Positions 1 to 9,700 of a DNA stretch of 64,000 nt are shown piece after piece. Both the position numbers and the translations under genes were made by a program. This stretch comes from Bacteroidota bacterium. Its GTDB lineage: Bacteria; Bacteroidota; Rhodothermia; Rhodothermales; UBA10348. How positions within the stretch are numbered: position 1 is the stretch's first letter; each line of letters starts with the position of its first letter. A model generated the notes under the pieces. It was not told the origin of the DNA. It saw only the letters and a list, made by a program, of their open reading frames with translations, and did not search any database. The stretch is taken from positions 78,714 through 142,713 of the forward strand of contig JAJCYQ010000046.1 in the NCBI GenBank assembly GCA_029262835.1. Reading direction: 5' to 3'.

Positions 1-126
1 GTCACAGATAAGTTGGTCTTCCTCCGTCGAGCCGATCAGGGTGCCTTCGTCTCGGAACCGGTCCATCATGCGGGCAAGACCACCGGAGAGCGAGCCGTAA
101 TCGAGTAGCGTTTCGGTGTATCCCAT
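1..126 (-). CDS. Partial unknown protein, 5' end only
   Basis: An open frame runs from an ATG at 126-124 to the window edge and gives 42 residues beginning MGYTETLLDYGSLSGGL. Its start shares one base with the cysS stop codon (TGATG), so the two are probably co-transcribed and translationally coupled. I do not recognise the family from this fragment and the rest of the gene lies outside the window. The frame could be chance, but the exact stop/start junction downstream of a conserved gene supports a real gene. Confidence 0.5.
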   Translation of the reverse strand, partial: MGYTETLLDYGSLSGGLARMMDRFRDEGTLIGSTEEDQLICD

Positions 127-1646
127 CAGAGTGTTGATTTTCGTTTCCAACGGACGCCGTCTGGGCTGTCCATGACATCAATATGGAGGGCATTCAGCTC
201 GTCGCGGATGGCATCGGCGCGCGCGAAATCCTTCTCGGCGCGGGCCTGTTGTCGCTCGGCGACGAGGGCATCGATGCGGGCATCTTCATCGCCAGCATCG
301 GCGGTATCCTGCGGTGCAGGAGGTTCGTGCTCGGCGCTGACAACGCCCAGCAGGTGGTTCATGCCGTGAAGCCACGTGGCGGCCTCGGTTTTCTCGTTCG
401 ACTCCATGGCATCTGACGCCGACAGGATCCGTTTGACGCCCTCGAACAGGACGGCGAGCGCTTCGGGCGTGTTCAAATCGTCGGCCATGGCGGCGAGCGC
501 GCGGTCATAGAGCGGCGCAAATGTACCCATGGCTCCCGGGTCCGGGAGGACACCGGCGAGGGTCGCATCTCCCGAAACATCCTGCGTCAGGCGTAGCGCC
601 TCCTCAATGCGTTCACGGTGACGGGCGTGTGCCCGGACCGTGTCGAACGTGAAATTGAAGGGCTTGCGGTAGTGGCCCGCCATGAGCGTCATACGGAGCG
701 CCAGCGGATCAATGCCTCGGCCTCCTTGCTCTTTGGGCGCCAACAGGTCACGGACTGTGTGGAAGTTGCCCGACCGCTTGGACATCTTCTCTCCCTCGAC
801 CTGCAGGAAACGGGTATGTACCCAGTGGCGGGCAAAGGGCTGGCCAGAAAGGGCCTCGGATTGGGCGCGTTCGCACTCGTGATGGGGGAAAATCAAATCT
901 TCGCCGCCGGCATGAATGTCGATTTGGTCTCCCAGATAACGCATGGCCATGACCGAGCACTCGATATGCCATCCCGGGAAGCCCCATCCCCAGGGACTGT
1001 GCCACTGCATGAGGTGGGCATCGTCCTTTTTCCAGAGCGCAAAGTCGCGGGGGTCCTTCTTACCGGGGTCGGCCACGACGTCGCGTACCGACTGTTCGAG
1101 GGTTGCTGCGTCAAGGTTTCCGGAAAGCGTGCCATAGTCGGGAAATGAGGCGACGGAGAAGTACACACCCTGCTCCGTCTCGTAGGCGTGGCCGCGCTCA
1201 AGGAGCGCCTCGACGGCCAGGATCTGCTCGCGCATGTGCTCTGTGGCGCGGGGCCGTACGGTCGGCTCTCGGAGGTTCAGGTGCCGCCAGTCCGAAATGA
1301 GTTCATCCGCATAGTAGCGCGCCAGGTCCCAGACGTTGGCGAACTGCGCGCCCTCCTTGCTGCGCAGGGCGCGGGCCATACGGTCCTCGCCCGACGCATC
1401 GGTCACGTCGTCCTCGGTGAGATGCCCCACGTCGGTGATGTTGGTGGCGTACTGCACGTCATATCCCAGGGCGGACCCGGTGCGGACGAGCAGGTCGGCG
1501 GTCAGGAAGGAGCGGAAGTTGCCAATGTGGGCGAACGAATAGACGGTCGGGCCGCAGGAATAGAACGTCAGCTTGCCAGGCGTGATGGGCTGAACGTCCT
1601 CGACCTTGCGGTGGAGGGTATTGAAGAGTCGAAATGGGTGTGCCAC
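126..1646 (-). CDS. cysS: Cysteine--tRNA ligase
   Basis: This class I aminoacyl-tRNA synthetase charges tRNA-Cys with cysteine in the cytoplasm. The 506-residue length is usual for a bacterial CysRS. The N-terminal HIGN (HIGH-type) motif is at residues 40-43 and KMSKR (KMSKS-type) at 287-291. The expected zinc ligands are visible as Cys31, Cys230, His255 and Glu259. A helical anticodon-binding DALR region follows. The start gives MAHPFRLFNT, a normal CysRS N-terminus. The gene is divergent from the ECF sigma gene at 1784 and abuts an unknown gene at its 3' end. Confidence 0.97.
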   Translation of the reverse strand: MAHPFRLFNTLHRKVEDVQPITPGKLTFYSCGPTVYSFAHIGNFRSFLTADLLVRTGSALGYDVQYATNITDVGHLTEDDVTDASGEDRMARALRSKEGAQFANVWDLARYYADELISDWRHLNLREPTVRPRATEHMREQILAVEALLERGHAYETEQGVYFSVASFPDYGTLSGNLDAATLEQSVRDVVADPGKKDPRDFALWKKDDAHLMQWHSPWGWGFPGWHIECSVMAMRYLGDQIDIHAGGEDLIFPHHECERAQSEALSGQPFARHWVHTRFLQVEGEKMSKRSGNFHTVRDLLAPKEQGGRGIDPLALRMTLMAGHYRKPFNFTFDTVRAHARHRERIEEALRLTQDVSGDATLAGVLPDPGAMGTFAPLYDRALAAMADDLNTPEALAVLFEGVKRILSASDAMESNEKTEAATWLHGMNHLLGVVSAEHEPPAPQDTADAGDEDARIDALVAERQQARAEKDFARADAIRDELNALHIDVMDSPDGVRWKRKSTL

Positions 1647-1783
1647 GGGAGCGGGTCTTATGTTTGCTCCGGGTCAACGCACAGTGTCGCCGGTGGGTTC
1701 AATGGAATGGCGGACCTCAGCGTAGCGTCCAACAGGCAACCAATTCGAGACACGACATGACACAAAAGGACCGCAACTGACGC

Positions 1784-2449
1784 ATGGCTTCTGCAGCCGT
1801 CATAGCCCCCGTTCGAACGGCCGCCCTTCGGGCCGTCGGTGCGCAGCGCGGTAGCGTGGCTGCGGAGCGCGCGGGCAGCCGTGACGATAGCGCGTTGGTA
1901 GAGCAGGTTGTTCGCGGAGACGAGCACGCTTTCCGGCGCATTGTCGACGGTCACATCGATGCGGTCAGCCGCACGGTGACGGGCCTGCTCGGTCCGTCGG
2001 CCGAGGTGGACGATGTTGTACAGGACGTGTTCATCAAGCTGCACGCCAACCTGGCTACATTCCGGGGAGATGCAACGCTCCGCACGTTCGTCACCCGGAT
2101 GGCCATCAACAGGAGTCTCGACGTGCTCCGGCAGCGAAAGCGTCGACGATGGATGCAGTCCTGGGGCCTGGGTTCAGAACTCGATGCGGCGGGGGCCGTC
2201 GCGCCTGCCCATACGCCGCTGGAGCAGCAGGACCTCGACGAGCGCCTCAGAAAGGCGCTAGATACACTGCCTGAAAAACAACGGACGGTCGTTGTATTGC
2301 GCCTGGTGGAGGGACTTTCCACGGAAGAGACAGCGCAGGTTCTTGATATCAAATACGGCACGGTCCTGTCCCGCCTCAAGCGGGCTACCGACCAACTAAG
2401 AGCAGTGCTTTCGGCGAACGGGACGCTGGAAATGCTGGAGGATAAATAA
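1784..2449 (+). CDS. ECF-type RNA polymerase sigma factor
   Basis: This 221-residue protein has the two-domain layout of group 4 (ECF) sigma factors. Region 2 contains the core-binding stretch DDVVQDVFIKLH followed by the -10-recognition helix ending near RSLDVLRQRKRRR. Region 4 carries an ordinary helix-turn-helix (STEETAQVLDIKYGTVLSRLKRA). About 35 residues precede region 2, which is long for the family, so the true start may lie downstream. It heads a same-strand set (small membrane protein, Spy-like protein, MacA, MacB ATPase, MacB permease) with gaps of a few bases, so it probably controls that efflux operon. Confidence 0.92.
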   Translation: MASAAVIAPVRTAALRAVGAQRGSVAAERAGSRDDSALVEQVVRGDEHAFRRIVDGHIDAVSRTVTGLLGPSAEVDDVVQDVFIKLHANLATFRGDATLRTFVTRMAINRSLDVLRQRKRRRWMQSWGLGSELDAAGAVAPAHTPLEQQDLDERLRKALDTLPEKQRTVVVLRLVEGLSTEETAQVLDIKYGTVLSRLKRATDQLRAVLSANGTLEMLEDK

Positions 2450-2451
2450 TC

Positions 2452-2793
2452 ATGACACAAAAAAATGAACGCCATCTGTCGAGTGCCCTGCGGGCCATGG
2501 TCGAGCGCGAGCGCCATCGTTCGGTGGCGCCAATGGCTACCGACCGCATTGTGCGTCTGGCGCGTGGCCACGGACTCGTGGGCCAGGAACGCACCGATCC
2601 GTTTGTCGAGGGCATACTGGGGTGGGCGCGCCCGGTCGTGGCAATCTGCCTGACGATTCTGGTGCTGCTTGTGGCCTACAATGTGCGGCTTTCGAACGAA
2701 CTGCCGGGAATGGACACACCGACGGCCCGCGTGCTGGGCCTGCCCTCGGCGACGGTTGCCCTGGCGTTCGATCCTGATTTTGAAGAACACTGA
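2452..2793 (+). CDS. Small single-pass membrane protein, possible anti-sigma factor
   Basis: The 113-residue product starts two bases after the sigma factor stop. It has a charged N-terminal half (about residues 1-58), one clear transmembrane helix (about 61-78, PVVAICLTILVLLVAYNV) and a short C-terminal tail. No HxxxCxxC zinc anti-sigma motif is visible. Size, topology and position immediately after an ECF sigma gene fit a short membrane-tethered anti-sigma factor in the manner of CnrY. That role is inferred from context only; I recognise no family in the sequence itself. Confidence 0.75.
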   Translation: MTQKNERHLSSALRAMVERERHRSVAPMATDRIVRLARGHGLVGQERTDPFVEGILGWARPVVAICLTILVLLVAYNVRLSNELPGMDTPTARVLGLPSATVALAFDPDFEEH

Positions 2794-2797
2794 ACCC

Positions 2798-3187
2798 ATG
2801 AAAACACAAACCAAATCCGCAATGGTACTGGTGGTCACGCTCCTGGTGGGCATTGCCATCGGCGCGGTCGGGTGGTCCATTGTCCATAACGAGCGGATGG
2901 AACGCATGCGGGAAATGCGCCGCGAGGGCGGATTGTATGGTGTCATTGACCGCTACATCGACCCGGAGTCCGCCAATCAGGAGGAGCAGCTCCGAGCCGT
3001 GGCCGATCGCTATCACCGACAGCTTGACGACATCTACGGACTGGCCCGCCGTCAGCGGAATGTGGCACTGGATTCCATGCGCGCTGAATTGAGAACGCTT
3101 TTGTCCGACGCACAACAGGAGGCCATGGCAGACTGGCTCCGCCCGCGATCTGAAGAACCTGCCGATACCACACAAACACCCAATTGA
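2798..3187 (+). CDS. Membrane-anchored Spy/CpxP-like periplasmic protein, possible sensor
   Basis: I take the ATG at 2798, giving 129 residues beginning MKTQTKSAMV; the frame is open further upstream but only over the preceding gene. One N-terminal transmembrane anchor (about 9-27) is followed by a helical, Met/Arg/Glu-rich region. The stretch LRTLLSDAQQEAMADWL resembles the LTxxQ motif of the Spy/CpxP/ZraP/CnrX group, which bind metals or unfolded proteins in the periplasm. Only two histidines (30 and 73) are present. Its place between a putative anti-sigma factor and an efflux system suggests a stress or metal sensor, by analogy with CnrX. Confidence 0.72.
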   Translation: MKTQTKSAMVLVVTLLVGIAIGAVGWSIVHNERMERMREMRREGGLYGVIDRYIDPESANQEEQLRAVADRYHRQLDDIYGLARRQRNVALDSMRAELRTLLSDAQQEAMADWLRPRSEEPADTTQTPN

Positions 3188-3195
3188 ACACCTTG

Positions 3196-4542
3196 ATGAA
3201 ACGCACTATTTCGATAATCGCTGTACTGGCCATTGGGGCCGCCGTCGTCTGGTATTCCACCCGGGCCGAGGCGGAGTCGACCATGGAATACCGGTTTGTA
3301 GAGGTTACGCGGGGCAACCTGGAGTCGGTCGTTGCATCGACGGGCTCAATCGGCGCAGTCAAGACCGTCCAGGTCGGCACGCAGGTGTCGGGAATAATCA
3401 ACCAGATCTACGTTGATTTCAACGATCCCGTGCGGGAGGGGCAGATCATTGCCCGTATAGACACGACGCTCCTGGCGTCTTCGGTACGCGATGCGCAGGC
3501 CAACCTGCGGCGCGCCGAGGCCCAGTTCGTGTTCAACAAGGCGGAGTATGACCGCATAGCGGAGCTCTTTGAAAAGGAATTCACGACGGAAGTGGCGCTG
3601 AACCAGGCCAAGTTCAACCTGGACAATGCACAGGCAGGCCTGGAAACGGCACGCATCCAACTGGAGCGGCAGCAGCGTAATCTGGGGTATGCCACCATCT
3701 ATTCACCCATTGATGGCGTTGTGGTGGAACGCAACGTGGACGAAGGGCAAACGGTGGCCGCAAGCCTGTCGGCCCCCCAGTTGTTTCTCATTGCAAACGA
3801 TCTCGGCCAGCTTGAAATTCTTGTCAATGTGGACGAGGCGGATATCGGTCTCATCGAGCCAGGGCAGTCGGCCCGGTTTACGGTGCAGGCGTACAGTGAT
3901 GACGTATTCCAGGGAGCGGTTCGTCAGGTCCGACTGCAGTCCACGGTAGAGAGTAATGTGGTGACCTATACCGTTGTCGTCGATGTAGACAACTCGGATG
4001 GCAAGCTGCTTCCGGGCATGACAGCGACGGTCGATTTCCTGGTCGACAGCGCCGAGGATGTGTTCATGGTGCCAAATGCAGCACTCCGTTTCAGGCCGAC
4101 AGAAAGCATGATGGCCGTGCTGCAGGAGCGCTTCCAGGCTATGCGCGAGCAGAGGCAGGCTGCAGGCGACACGACGCAGGCTGATCAGCGGGGCGCGCGA
4201 GGTCGTCCAGGTGCCGCCGGTGGCGCCGCTGCAGGTGGAGCTCCGGCCGGTGGTGCTCAGGTCGGTGGTGGCGGATTTCCGGGCGCAGGCGCCTTCGGAG
4301 GCCGAAATTCCAACGCAGCCATGCTCTGGTACGTGGACGAAAGTGGCGCACTCCAGATAGCCCGTGCCCGGACCGGCATCACGGACGGATCGTCGACCGA
4401 AATCATTGGTCGAGACATCACCGATGGCATGAAAATCATTGCCGGAGTGACGGAGGTTGTGTCCGAAGGAGGGTTCCAGAATCCGTTTTCCTCGAACAAC
4501 GATTCCGGTGGCAATCGCTTCTCACGCGGGGGCGGATTCTGA
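3196..4542 (+). CDS. MacA-like periplasmic adaptor (membrane fusion) protein
   Basis: This subunit bridges an inner-membrane exporter and an outer-membrane channel. I prefer the ATG at 3196 (MKRTISIIAVLAIGAAVVWY, an uncleaved anchor) over an in-frame TTG at 3184 that overlaps the previous stop. The lipoyl-like half motifs (about 40-90), a coiled-coil hairpin (about 100-170) and beta-barrel domains follow in MacA/HlyD order. A Gly/Ala-rich insert at about 335-375 (for example GGGGFPGAGAFGG) is an unusual low-complexity addition. It is followed two bases later by its ATPase and then the permease. No TolC-type channel is in the window. Confidence 0.92.
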   Translation: MKRTISIIAVLAIGAAVVWYSTRAEAESTMEYRFVEVTRGNLESVVASTGSIGAVKTVQVGTQVSGIINQIYVDFNDPVREGQIIARIDTTLLASSVRDAQANLRRAEAQFVFNKAEYDRIAELFEKEFTTEVALNQAKFNLDNAQAGLETARIQLERQQRNLGYATIYSPIDGVVVERNVDEGQTVAASLSAPQLFLIANDLGQLEILVNVDEADIGLIEPGQSARFTVQAYSDDVFQGAVRQVRLQSTVESNVVTYTVVVDVDNSDGKLLPGMTATVDFLVDSAEDVFMVPNAALRFRPTESMMAVLQERFQAMREQRQAAGDTTQADQRGARGRPGAAGGAAAGGAPAGGAQVGGGGFPGAGAFGGRNSNAAMLWYVDESGALQIARARTGITDGSSTEIIGRDITDGMKIIAGVTEVVSEGGFQNPFSSNNDSGGNRFSRGGGF

Positions 4543-4543
4543 C

Positions 4544-5314
4544 ATGGATGCATCTGCAGTCATCAGGACGCATGGTATCACGAAGGTCTATACCATGGGA
4601 GCCACCCAGGTACACGCACTTCGTGGAATTGACGTGGATATACAGAAGGGAGAAATGGTCGCCATCATGGGGGCGTCAGGTTCCGGTAAGTCTACCTTCA
4701 TGAACATCCTGGGGGGACTCGATTACCCCACGGCCGGTACCTACGAGCTGGATGGGATCCAGGTCAGCGCGTTGTCAAAAAACAAACTGGCTGACGTCCG
4801 CAATCAGAAAATCGGGTTCGTCTTCCAGGGATTCAACTTGTTGGCTCGAACGACGGCGGTCGAGAATGTCGAGCTTCCGTTGCTCTACGATCGGTTGGGG
4901 CGCGTCAAGAACCCGCGCCAGGCGGCGGTCCGGGCGCTGGAACGCGTCGGTCTGGGTGACCGGGTGGACCACCTTCCCAATGAACTGTCGGGTGGTCAGC
5001 AGCAGCGTGTAGCCATTGCCCGTGCCCTGGTCACCGAGCCTGCCATGCTGCTCGCCGACGAACCGACTGGTAATCTGGATTCCGTCACGACCGTGGAGGT
5101 GATGACACTTTTCCAGGAACTGAACGACAGCGGAATCACCATCCTACTCGTGACGCATGAGCACGATGTGGCCAGTTACGCCAGTCGAGTCATTGAACTG
5201 CGCGATGGCCGCGTTATCCGGGATGAGTACCAACAGCGGGCATCGGCCCGCGAAGACCTTGAGCGGATACTCGCGGAGCGCGAGCGCGAAGAACTTGAAG
5301 AGGTGAACACATGA
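4544..5314 (+). CDS. ABC transporter ATP-binding protein (MacB/LolD type)
   Basis: The 256-residue ATPase drives the adjacent MacB-like permease. I use the ATG at 4544 (MDASAVIRTHGITKVYTMG); the frame extends further upstream but only over macA. Walker A GASGSGKST is at 43-51, the signature LSGGQQQR at 148-155, Walker B LLADEP at 169-174 and the switch histidine at 205. ATPase and permease are separate genes, unlike the fused MacB of Escherichia coli. The stop overlaps the permease start (ATGA), so translation is coupled. Confidence 0.95.
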   Translation: MDASAVIRTHGITKVYTMGATQVHALRGIDVDIQKGEMVAIMGASGSGKSTFMNILGGLDYPTAGTYELDGIQVSALSKNKLADVRNQKIGFVFQGFNLLARTTAVENVELPLLYDRLGRVKNPRQAAVRALERVGLGDRVDHLPNELSGGQQQRVAIARALVTEPAMLLADEPTGNLDSVTTVEVMTLFQELNDSGITILLVTHEHDVASYASRVIELRDGRVIRDEYQQRASAREDLERILAEREREELEEVNT

Positions 5315-6528
5315 GACCATTCAGATTGGTGAAGGTGGCTGGCAAGAGCATCATAAAGAACAAGATGCGGACGCTCCTCACCATGCTCGGCATCATCATC
5401 GGCGTTGGTGCCGTGCTCGTGATGGTTGCCGTCGGGGACGGCGCAAAGAGCCAGATTGAGAGTCAGATCCGGAATCTCGGAAGCAACATGCTGGTCGTCA
5501 CGCCGGGTTCGTCGAGTGCCGGAGGTGTCAGCCGGGGGTCGGGGAGCTTCAATCGACTCAGCCTCGAGGATGCCGAGAAAATCAAGAATGAATCTGTTTT
5601 TGTGTCCATGGTGTCTCCGGTCGTAACGACTTTCAGTCAGATCATCGGGGGCAGTGGCAACTGGCGCGCACGGCTCAACGGTGTCGACGTGGACTACCTG
5701 CTTATTCGCGACTGGAATCTGGCGTCGGGATCGTGGTTTACGGCCCAGGACGTACGATCTGGCAAAAAGGTGGCGGTTCTCGGAAAGACTGTAGCCGATC
5801 AGCTCTTTGCCGGACAGGATGCCGTCGGGCAGACCATCCAGATCAGGAACGTTCCTGTCCAGGTAATCGGTGTGCTCGAGCCGAAGGGGCAGACGCCGGA
5901 AGGGTCCGACCAGGACGATGTGGTACTCTCGCCCTACACGACAGTCCAACAGCGACTGAGCCGGTTCCGCTTCATATCCCAGATCCTGGTTTCGACGTCG
6001 AACCAGAACGATATTCCAGCGGCCCAGGACGAGATCGGCGCCATCCTGCGCGAATCCCACGGATTGGCGCAGTTCGAAGAAAATGACTTCGAGGTCAAGA
6101 ACCAGACGCAGCTCGCCGATGCCGCCTCCGGCACGACCGAGGTTATGACGCTGCTGCTGGCGGCTATTGCCTCCATCTCGCTGCTCGTTGGGGGAATCGG
6201 CATCATGAACATCATGCTGGTATCCGTAACGGAGCGGACGCGTGAAATCGGGATCCGGATGGCTATTGGGGCGCGGGGCAGTGACGTGCTCGTTCAGTTC
6301 CTGATCGAGGCCATTGTGATGAGTGTGCTGGGCGGGGCTATTGGCGTGGCCATCGGATTCGGCGGTGCCGCACTTGTGGCCAATGTGACGGGGTGGTCGA
6401 CCGTGGTGGAGCCCAATACGGTCATCGTGGCCCTGGTCTTCTCGGCAGCGGTCGGCATTTTCTTCGGTTTCTACCCCGCGCGAAAGGCCGCGGCCATGAA
6501 CCCCATCGATGCCCTGCGTTTCGAGTAG
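5311..6528 (+). CDS. MacB-type ABC transporter permease
   Basis: This 405-residue inner-membrane protein has the MacB_PCD/FtsX layout: one N-terminal transmembrane helix (about 22-42, LLTMLGIIIGVGAVLVMVAVG), a large periplasmic domain, and three C-terminal helices from about 280 onward that include the conserved segment GGIGIMNIMLVSVTERTREI. With the preceding ATPase and MacA-like adaptor it forms a tripartite mechanotransmission exporter. The substrate cannot be read from sequence; peptides, lipids or drugs are all possible. It is the last gene of the sigma-headed operon and ends 17 bases from the convergent yidD. Confidence 0.95.
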   Translation: MRPFRLVKVAGKSIIKNKMRTLLTMLGIIIGVGAVLVMVAVGDGAKSQIESQIRNLGSNMLVVTPGSSSAGGVSRGSGSFNRLSLEDAEKIKNESVFVSMVSPVVTTFSQIIGGSGNWRARLNGVDVDYLLIRDWNLASGSWFTAQDVRSGKKVAVLGKTVADQLFAGQDAVGQTIQIRNVPVQVIGVLEPKGQTPEGSDQDDVVLSPYTTVQQRLSRFRFISQILVSTSNQNDIPAAQDEIGAILRESHGLAQFEENDFEVKNQTQLADAASGTTEVMTLLLAAIASISLLVGGIGIMNIMLVSVTERTREIGIRMAIGARGSDVLVQFLIEAIVMSVLGGAIGVAIGFGGAALVANVTGWSTVVEPNTVIVALVFSAAVGIFFGFYPARKAAAMNPIDALRFE

Positions 6529-6544
6529 CATCCGTCCGGGATAC

Positions 6545-6793
6545 CTATGTGCTGTCATCGCCCGGCTTCTGCTCGGTGTACCAGGTGGGCGGATCGTATC
6601 CACACGATCCCCAGGGGTTGCATCGCACAATCCGGTGCACGGTCAGAATGAGACCGCGCACGGCTCCGTACTTCTTCAGCGCTTCGATCGCATACTCGGA
6701 GCAGGTAGGCGTAAAATTGCAGCTTCCCGGAAAATGGGGGGAGATGACCAGTTGGTAGAGCCGTACGACCCCCATGAGCAGGCGCGCGACCAT
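6545..6793 (-). CDS. yidD: Membrane protein insertion efficiency factor YidD
   Basis: The 82-residue protein matches the YidD/DUF37 family. The diagnostic segment YQLVISPHFPGSCNFTPTCS is followed by Y-A-EAL, and the C-terminal NPWGSCGYDPP is also typical. YidD acts at the inner membrane beside YidC in membrane protein insertion. It is usually found with rnpA and yidC, but here it lies directly downstream of dnaE with a one-base gap, so the locus is rearranged relative to the common order. Confidence 0.95.
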   Translation of the reverse strand: MVARLLMGVVRLYQLVISPHFPGSCNFTPTCSEYAIEALKKYGAVRGLILTVHRIVRCNPWGSCGYDPPTWYTEQKPGDDST

Positions 6794-6794
6794 G

Positions 6795-9700
6795 TCAGGA
6801 CTCGCCCTCTACCACGATGGAGCGCTGGCCGAAGAGTGCGGCAAGTCCGGTCATGACATCCTGATTGGGATCGATGACGCAGGTTCGGCTCAGGATGCGG
6901 CGGGGGCGGGGATCCCGGCCGCTGAGCAGATCGAAGTAGAGCTTGCAGGACCCGCGCTGATCGGCCAGCATGCCTTCCAGGGCATCTACCTGCTCCATCC
7001 GGAGATCTTCGACAGACATCCGGATGACGAGTGACCGGATCATCTGCTCCCTGACTTTCCACATGGGCGTGATGTCGTTGGCCATGATCTTGTTCGAGCC
7101 GCCACGGACTTCGACGGCTCCCCGGATGAGGACAATGGCATCTACCTGGAGGTACTGTTGCACCTTGTCATATGTATTCGAGAAACAGACGACCTCCGCC
7201 TGTCCGGAATAGTCTTCGACCTGGCAGAAGGCGAACGGCTTGCCATTTCGCGTCACGCGATGCTGGACTTCCGTTATGATCCCGCAAAAGGCGTGCTGTG
7301 GTCTGTTGCTCCGCGCCTGCCACGAGTCGTCGGTCGGGGGCTCCTTGGCTACGAGCTCGGGAATATCAACGATGTCGGCCGATGCGAAGGCGCGAGCCTC
7401 CGGCCCGAATGCTTCCAGCGGATGTCCCGTGATATAGAACCCCATGGTTTCACGTTCTTCCTTGAGCATACGGGAGCGGGGCCACGGCGACACGCTGCCA
7501 GGCATGGCGGGCTCCATCTGCGCGCTGCCGTCGCCACCAGGCTCCCCGAATAGACTCATGGCACCGGCGGCGGCATCGGCCTGCACCTGCTGTCCATAGG
7601 CAACGGCGGTTTCCACGGCTTCCAGAAGCTGCGCGCGGTGCCCCTCAAGCGTGTCCATCGCGCCCGCACGGACAAGGCTCTCCAGCGCCTTTTTGTTTAC
7701 GGTGCGCATATCCACGCGCCGTGCAAAATCGAACAGGGAGTCGAATGGGCCTGCCTTGTCACGTTCCTGGACGACGACCTCAATGGCACCCATGCCGAGC
7801 CCCTTGATGGCTCCAAGGCCGAAGCGGATTCTACCGTCATCGACCGAGAACCGCGCCAGACTGTCATTGACCGATGGAGGCAGGATGTCAAGTCCCAGGT
7901 GCCGCGCTTCCTCGAGGACGATGGCCAGTTTCTTGTTGTCGCCCATTTCGTTGGTCATGGCGGCGGCCATGAACTCTGCCGGATAGTGGGCTTTCAGATA
8001 GGCCGTCTGATAGGCCACGATGGAGTAGGCCGCGGCGTGACTCTTGTTGAATCCGTAGCCAGCGAATTTGGCCATCAGATCAAAGACATCGCTGGCCGTC
8101 TTCTCGTCCACATCGCGCTCGGCTGCTCCGGCGAGGAACTTCTCCCGCTGCGTGATCATCTCCGAGTGCTTCTTCTTGCCCATGGCGCGGCGCAGGATGT
8201 CAGCGCCACCCAGGGAGTAGCCCCCCATGACCTGTGCCATCTGCATGACCTGCTCCTGATACACCGGGATCCCATAGGTGGGCTCCAGGATGGGTTCCAG
8301 CATGGCATGCGGATAGGATACAGGCTCGTCGCCGTGCTTTCGGGCAATATAGGTCGGGATGTTATCCATGGGCCCCGGTCTGTAAAGGGCATTCATGGCA
8401 ATCAGATCATCGATCGTAGTGGGCTGCAGCTTGCGCAGCCACTCGCGCATGCCCGACGACTCGAACTGGAAAATGGATACCGTGTCTCCCCGCTGGAAAA
8501 GCTCGAACGTGACCTCATCGTCCTGTGGGATCTGTTCGAGGTCGATTTCCAGGCCGTGGTTCTGCCGGATCAGGTCGAGGGCGTCGTTGATCACGGTAAG
8601 CGTCTTCAGGCCCAGGAAGTCCATCTTGAGCAGCCCGAACGCTTCCACCCATTTGCCGTCATACTGCGTTGTGATTACGTCCTCACTGCCCGACTTGCCT
8701 TTGGCGACAGAAATCGGCACATAATCGCTTACCCGTCCCGGGGCAATGATGACACCGGCCGCGTGCACGCCCGTATGGCGCGCCGACCCTTCGAGCACCT
8801 TGGCATAGTGGATGAGTTTGCGGAGTTGCTCGTTGTCACCGTTTTCGAGTTCACGGAACTCCTTCACCTCTTCTATGGCCGAGGCGAGCGATGCCTTCGG
8901 TCCTTCTGGAATGAGTTTGGCAATGCGGTCCGCTTCCATGAGCGGCACCTGGAGCACGCGGGCTACATCGCGGATGACGCTCCGCGGACCCATTGTACCA
9001 AAGGTCACAATCTGGCACACGCTCTCACGACCGTACTTCTGGACGACGTAGTCAATGACTTTGCTGCGGCCCCTGTCGTCGAAATCGATGTCGATATCGG
9101 GCATGGACACGCGCTCCGGATTCAGGAAGCGTTCGAACAGCAGATCGAAGGCAAGGGGATCCACATTCGTGATTCCCAGGCAGTAGGCGACGATGGATCC
9201 GGCGGCCGACCCCCGGCCAGGGCCCACACTCACACCGAGATCGCGCGCGGCTGTCGTAAAATCCTGGACAATCAGGAAATAGCCGGCATAGCCCATTTCC
9301 TTGATGATTCCGAGCTCCTTGTCAATCCGCTCGCCGACATGCGCAGGCATTTCGGGATAGCGTGTTCTGGCCCGCTCGTAGACCATGTGCCGCAGGAAGG
9401 CATCCATGTCGTTATTGAACTCGGCCGGGAGCGGATAGTGCGGCATGAGCAGTTCGCCCATGGGCAGTTCGAGGGAACACCTGTCGGCAATATTGACGGT
9501 CGACTCCAGCGCCTGGCGAACGACGCCTGCGTCCACGTCGCGGAGCGCCTGCTCCATTTCGGATGCCGTCTTCAAATAGAACTGGTTGTTCTCGAAGCGC
9601 ATGCGATTCGGATCGTACAGGTCCTTGCCCGTCTGCAGACAGAGCAGTACGTCCTGGGCTTCCGAGTCCTCCTGTTCCACATAATGCACGTCGTTGGTTG

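Noticed and set aside
1659..1666. TATGTTTG as the sigma gene promoter
   Set aside because: It matches TAnnTTTG, but no TTG is found at the right distance upstream, and it is more than 100 bases from the start.
5176..6630. A 484-codon minus-strand frame
   Set aside because: It is antisense to the MacB permease and rich in Arg/His/Asp as expected for a shadow.
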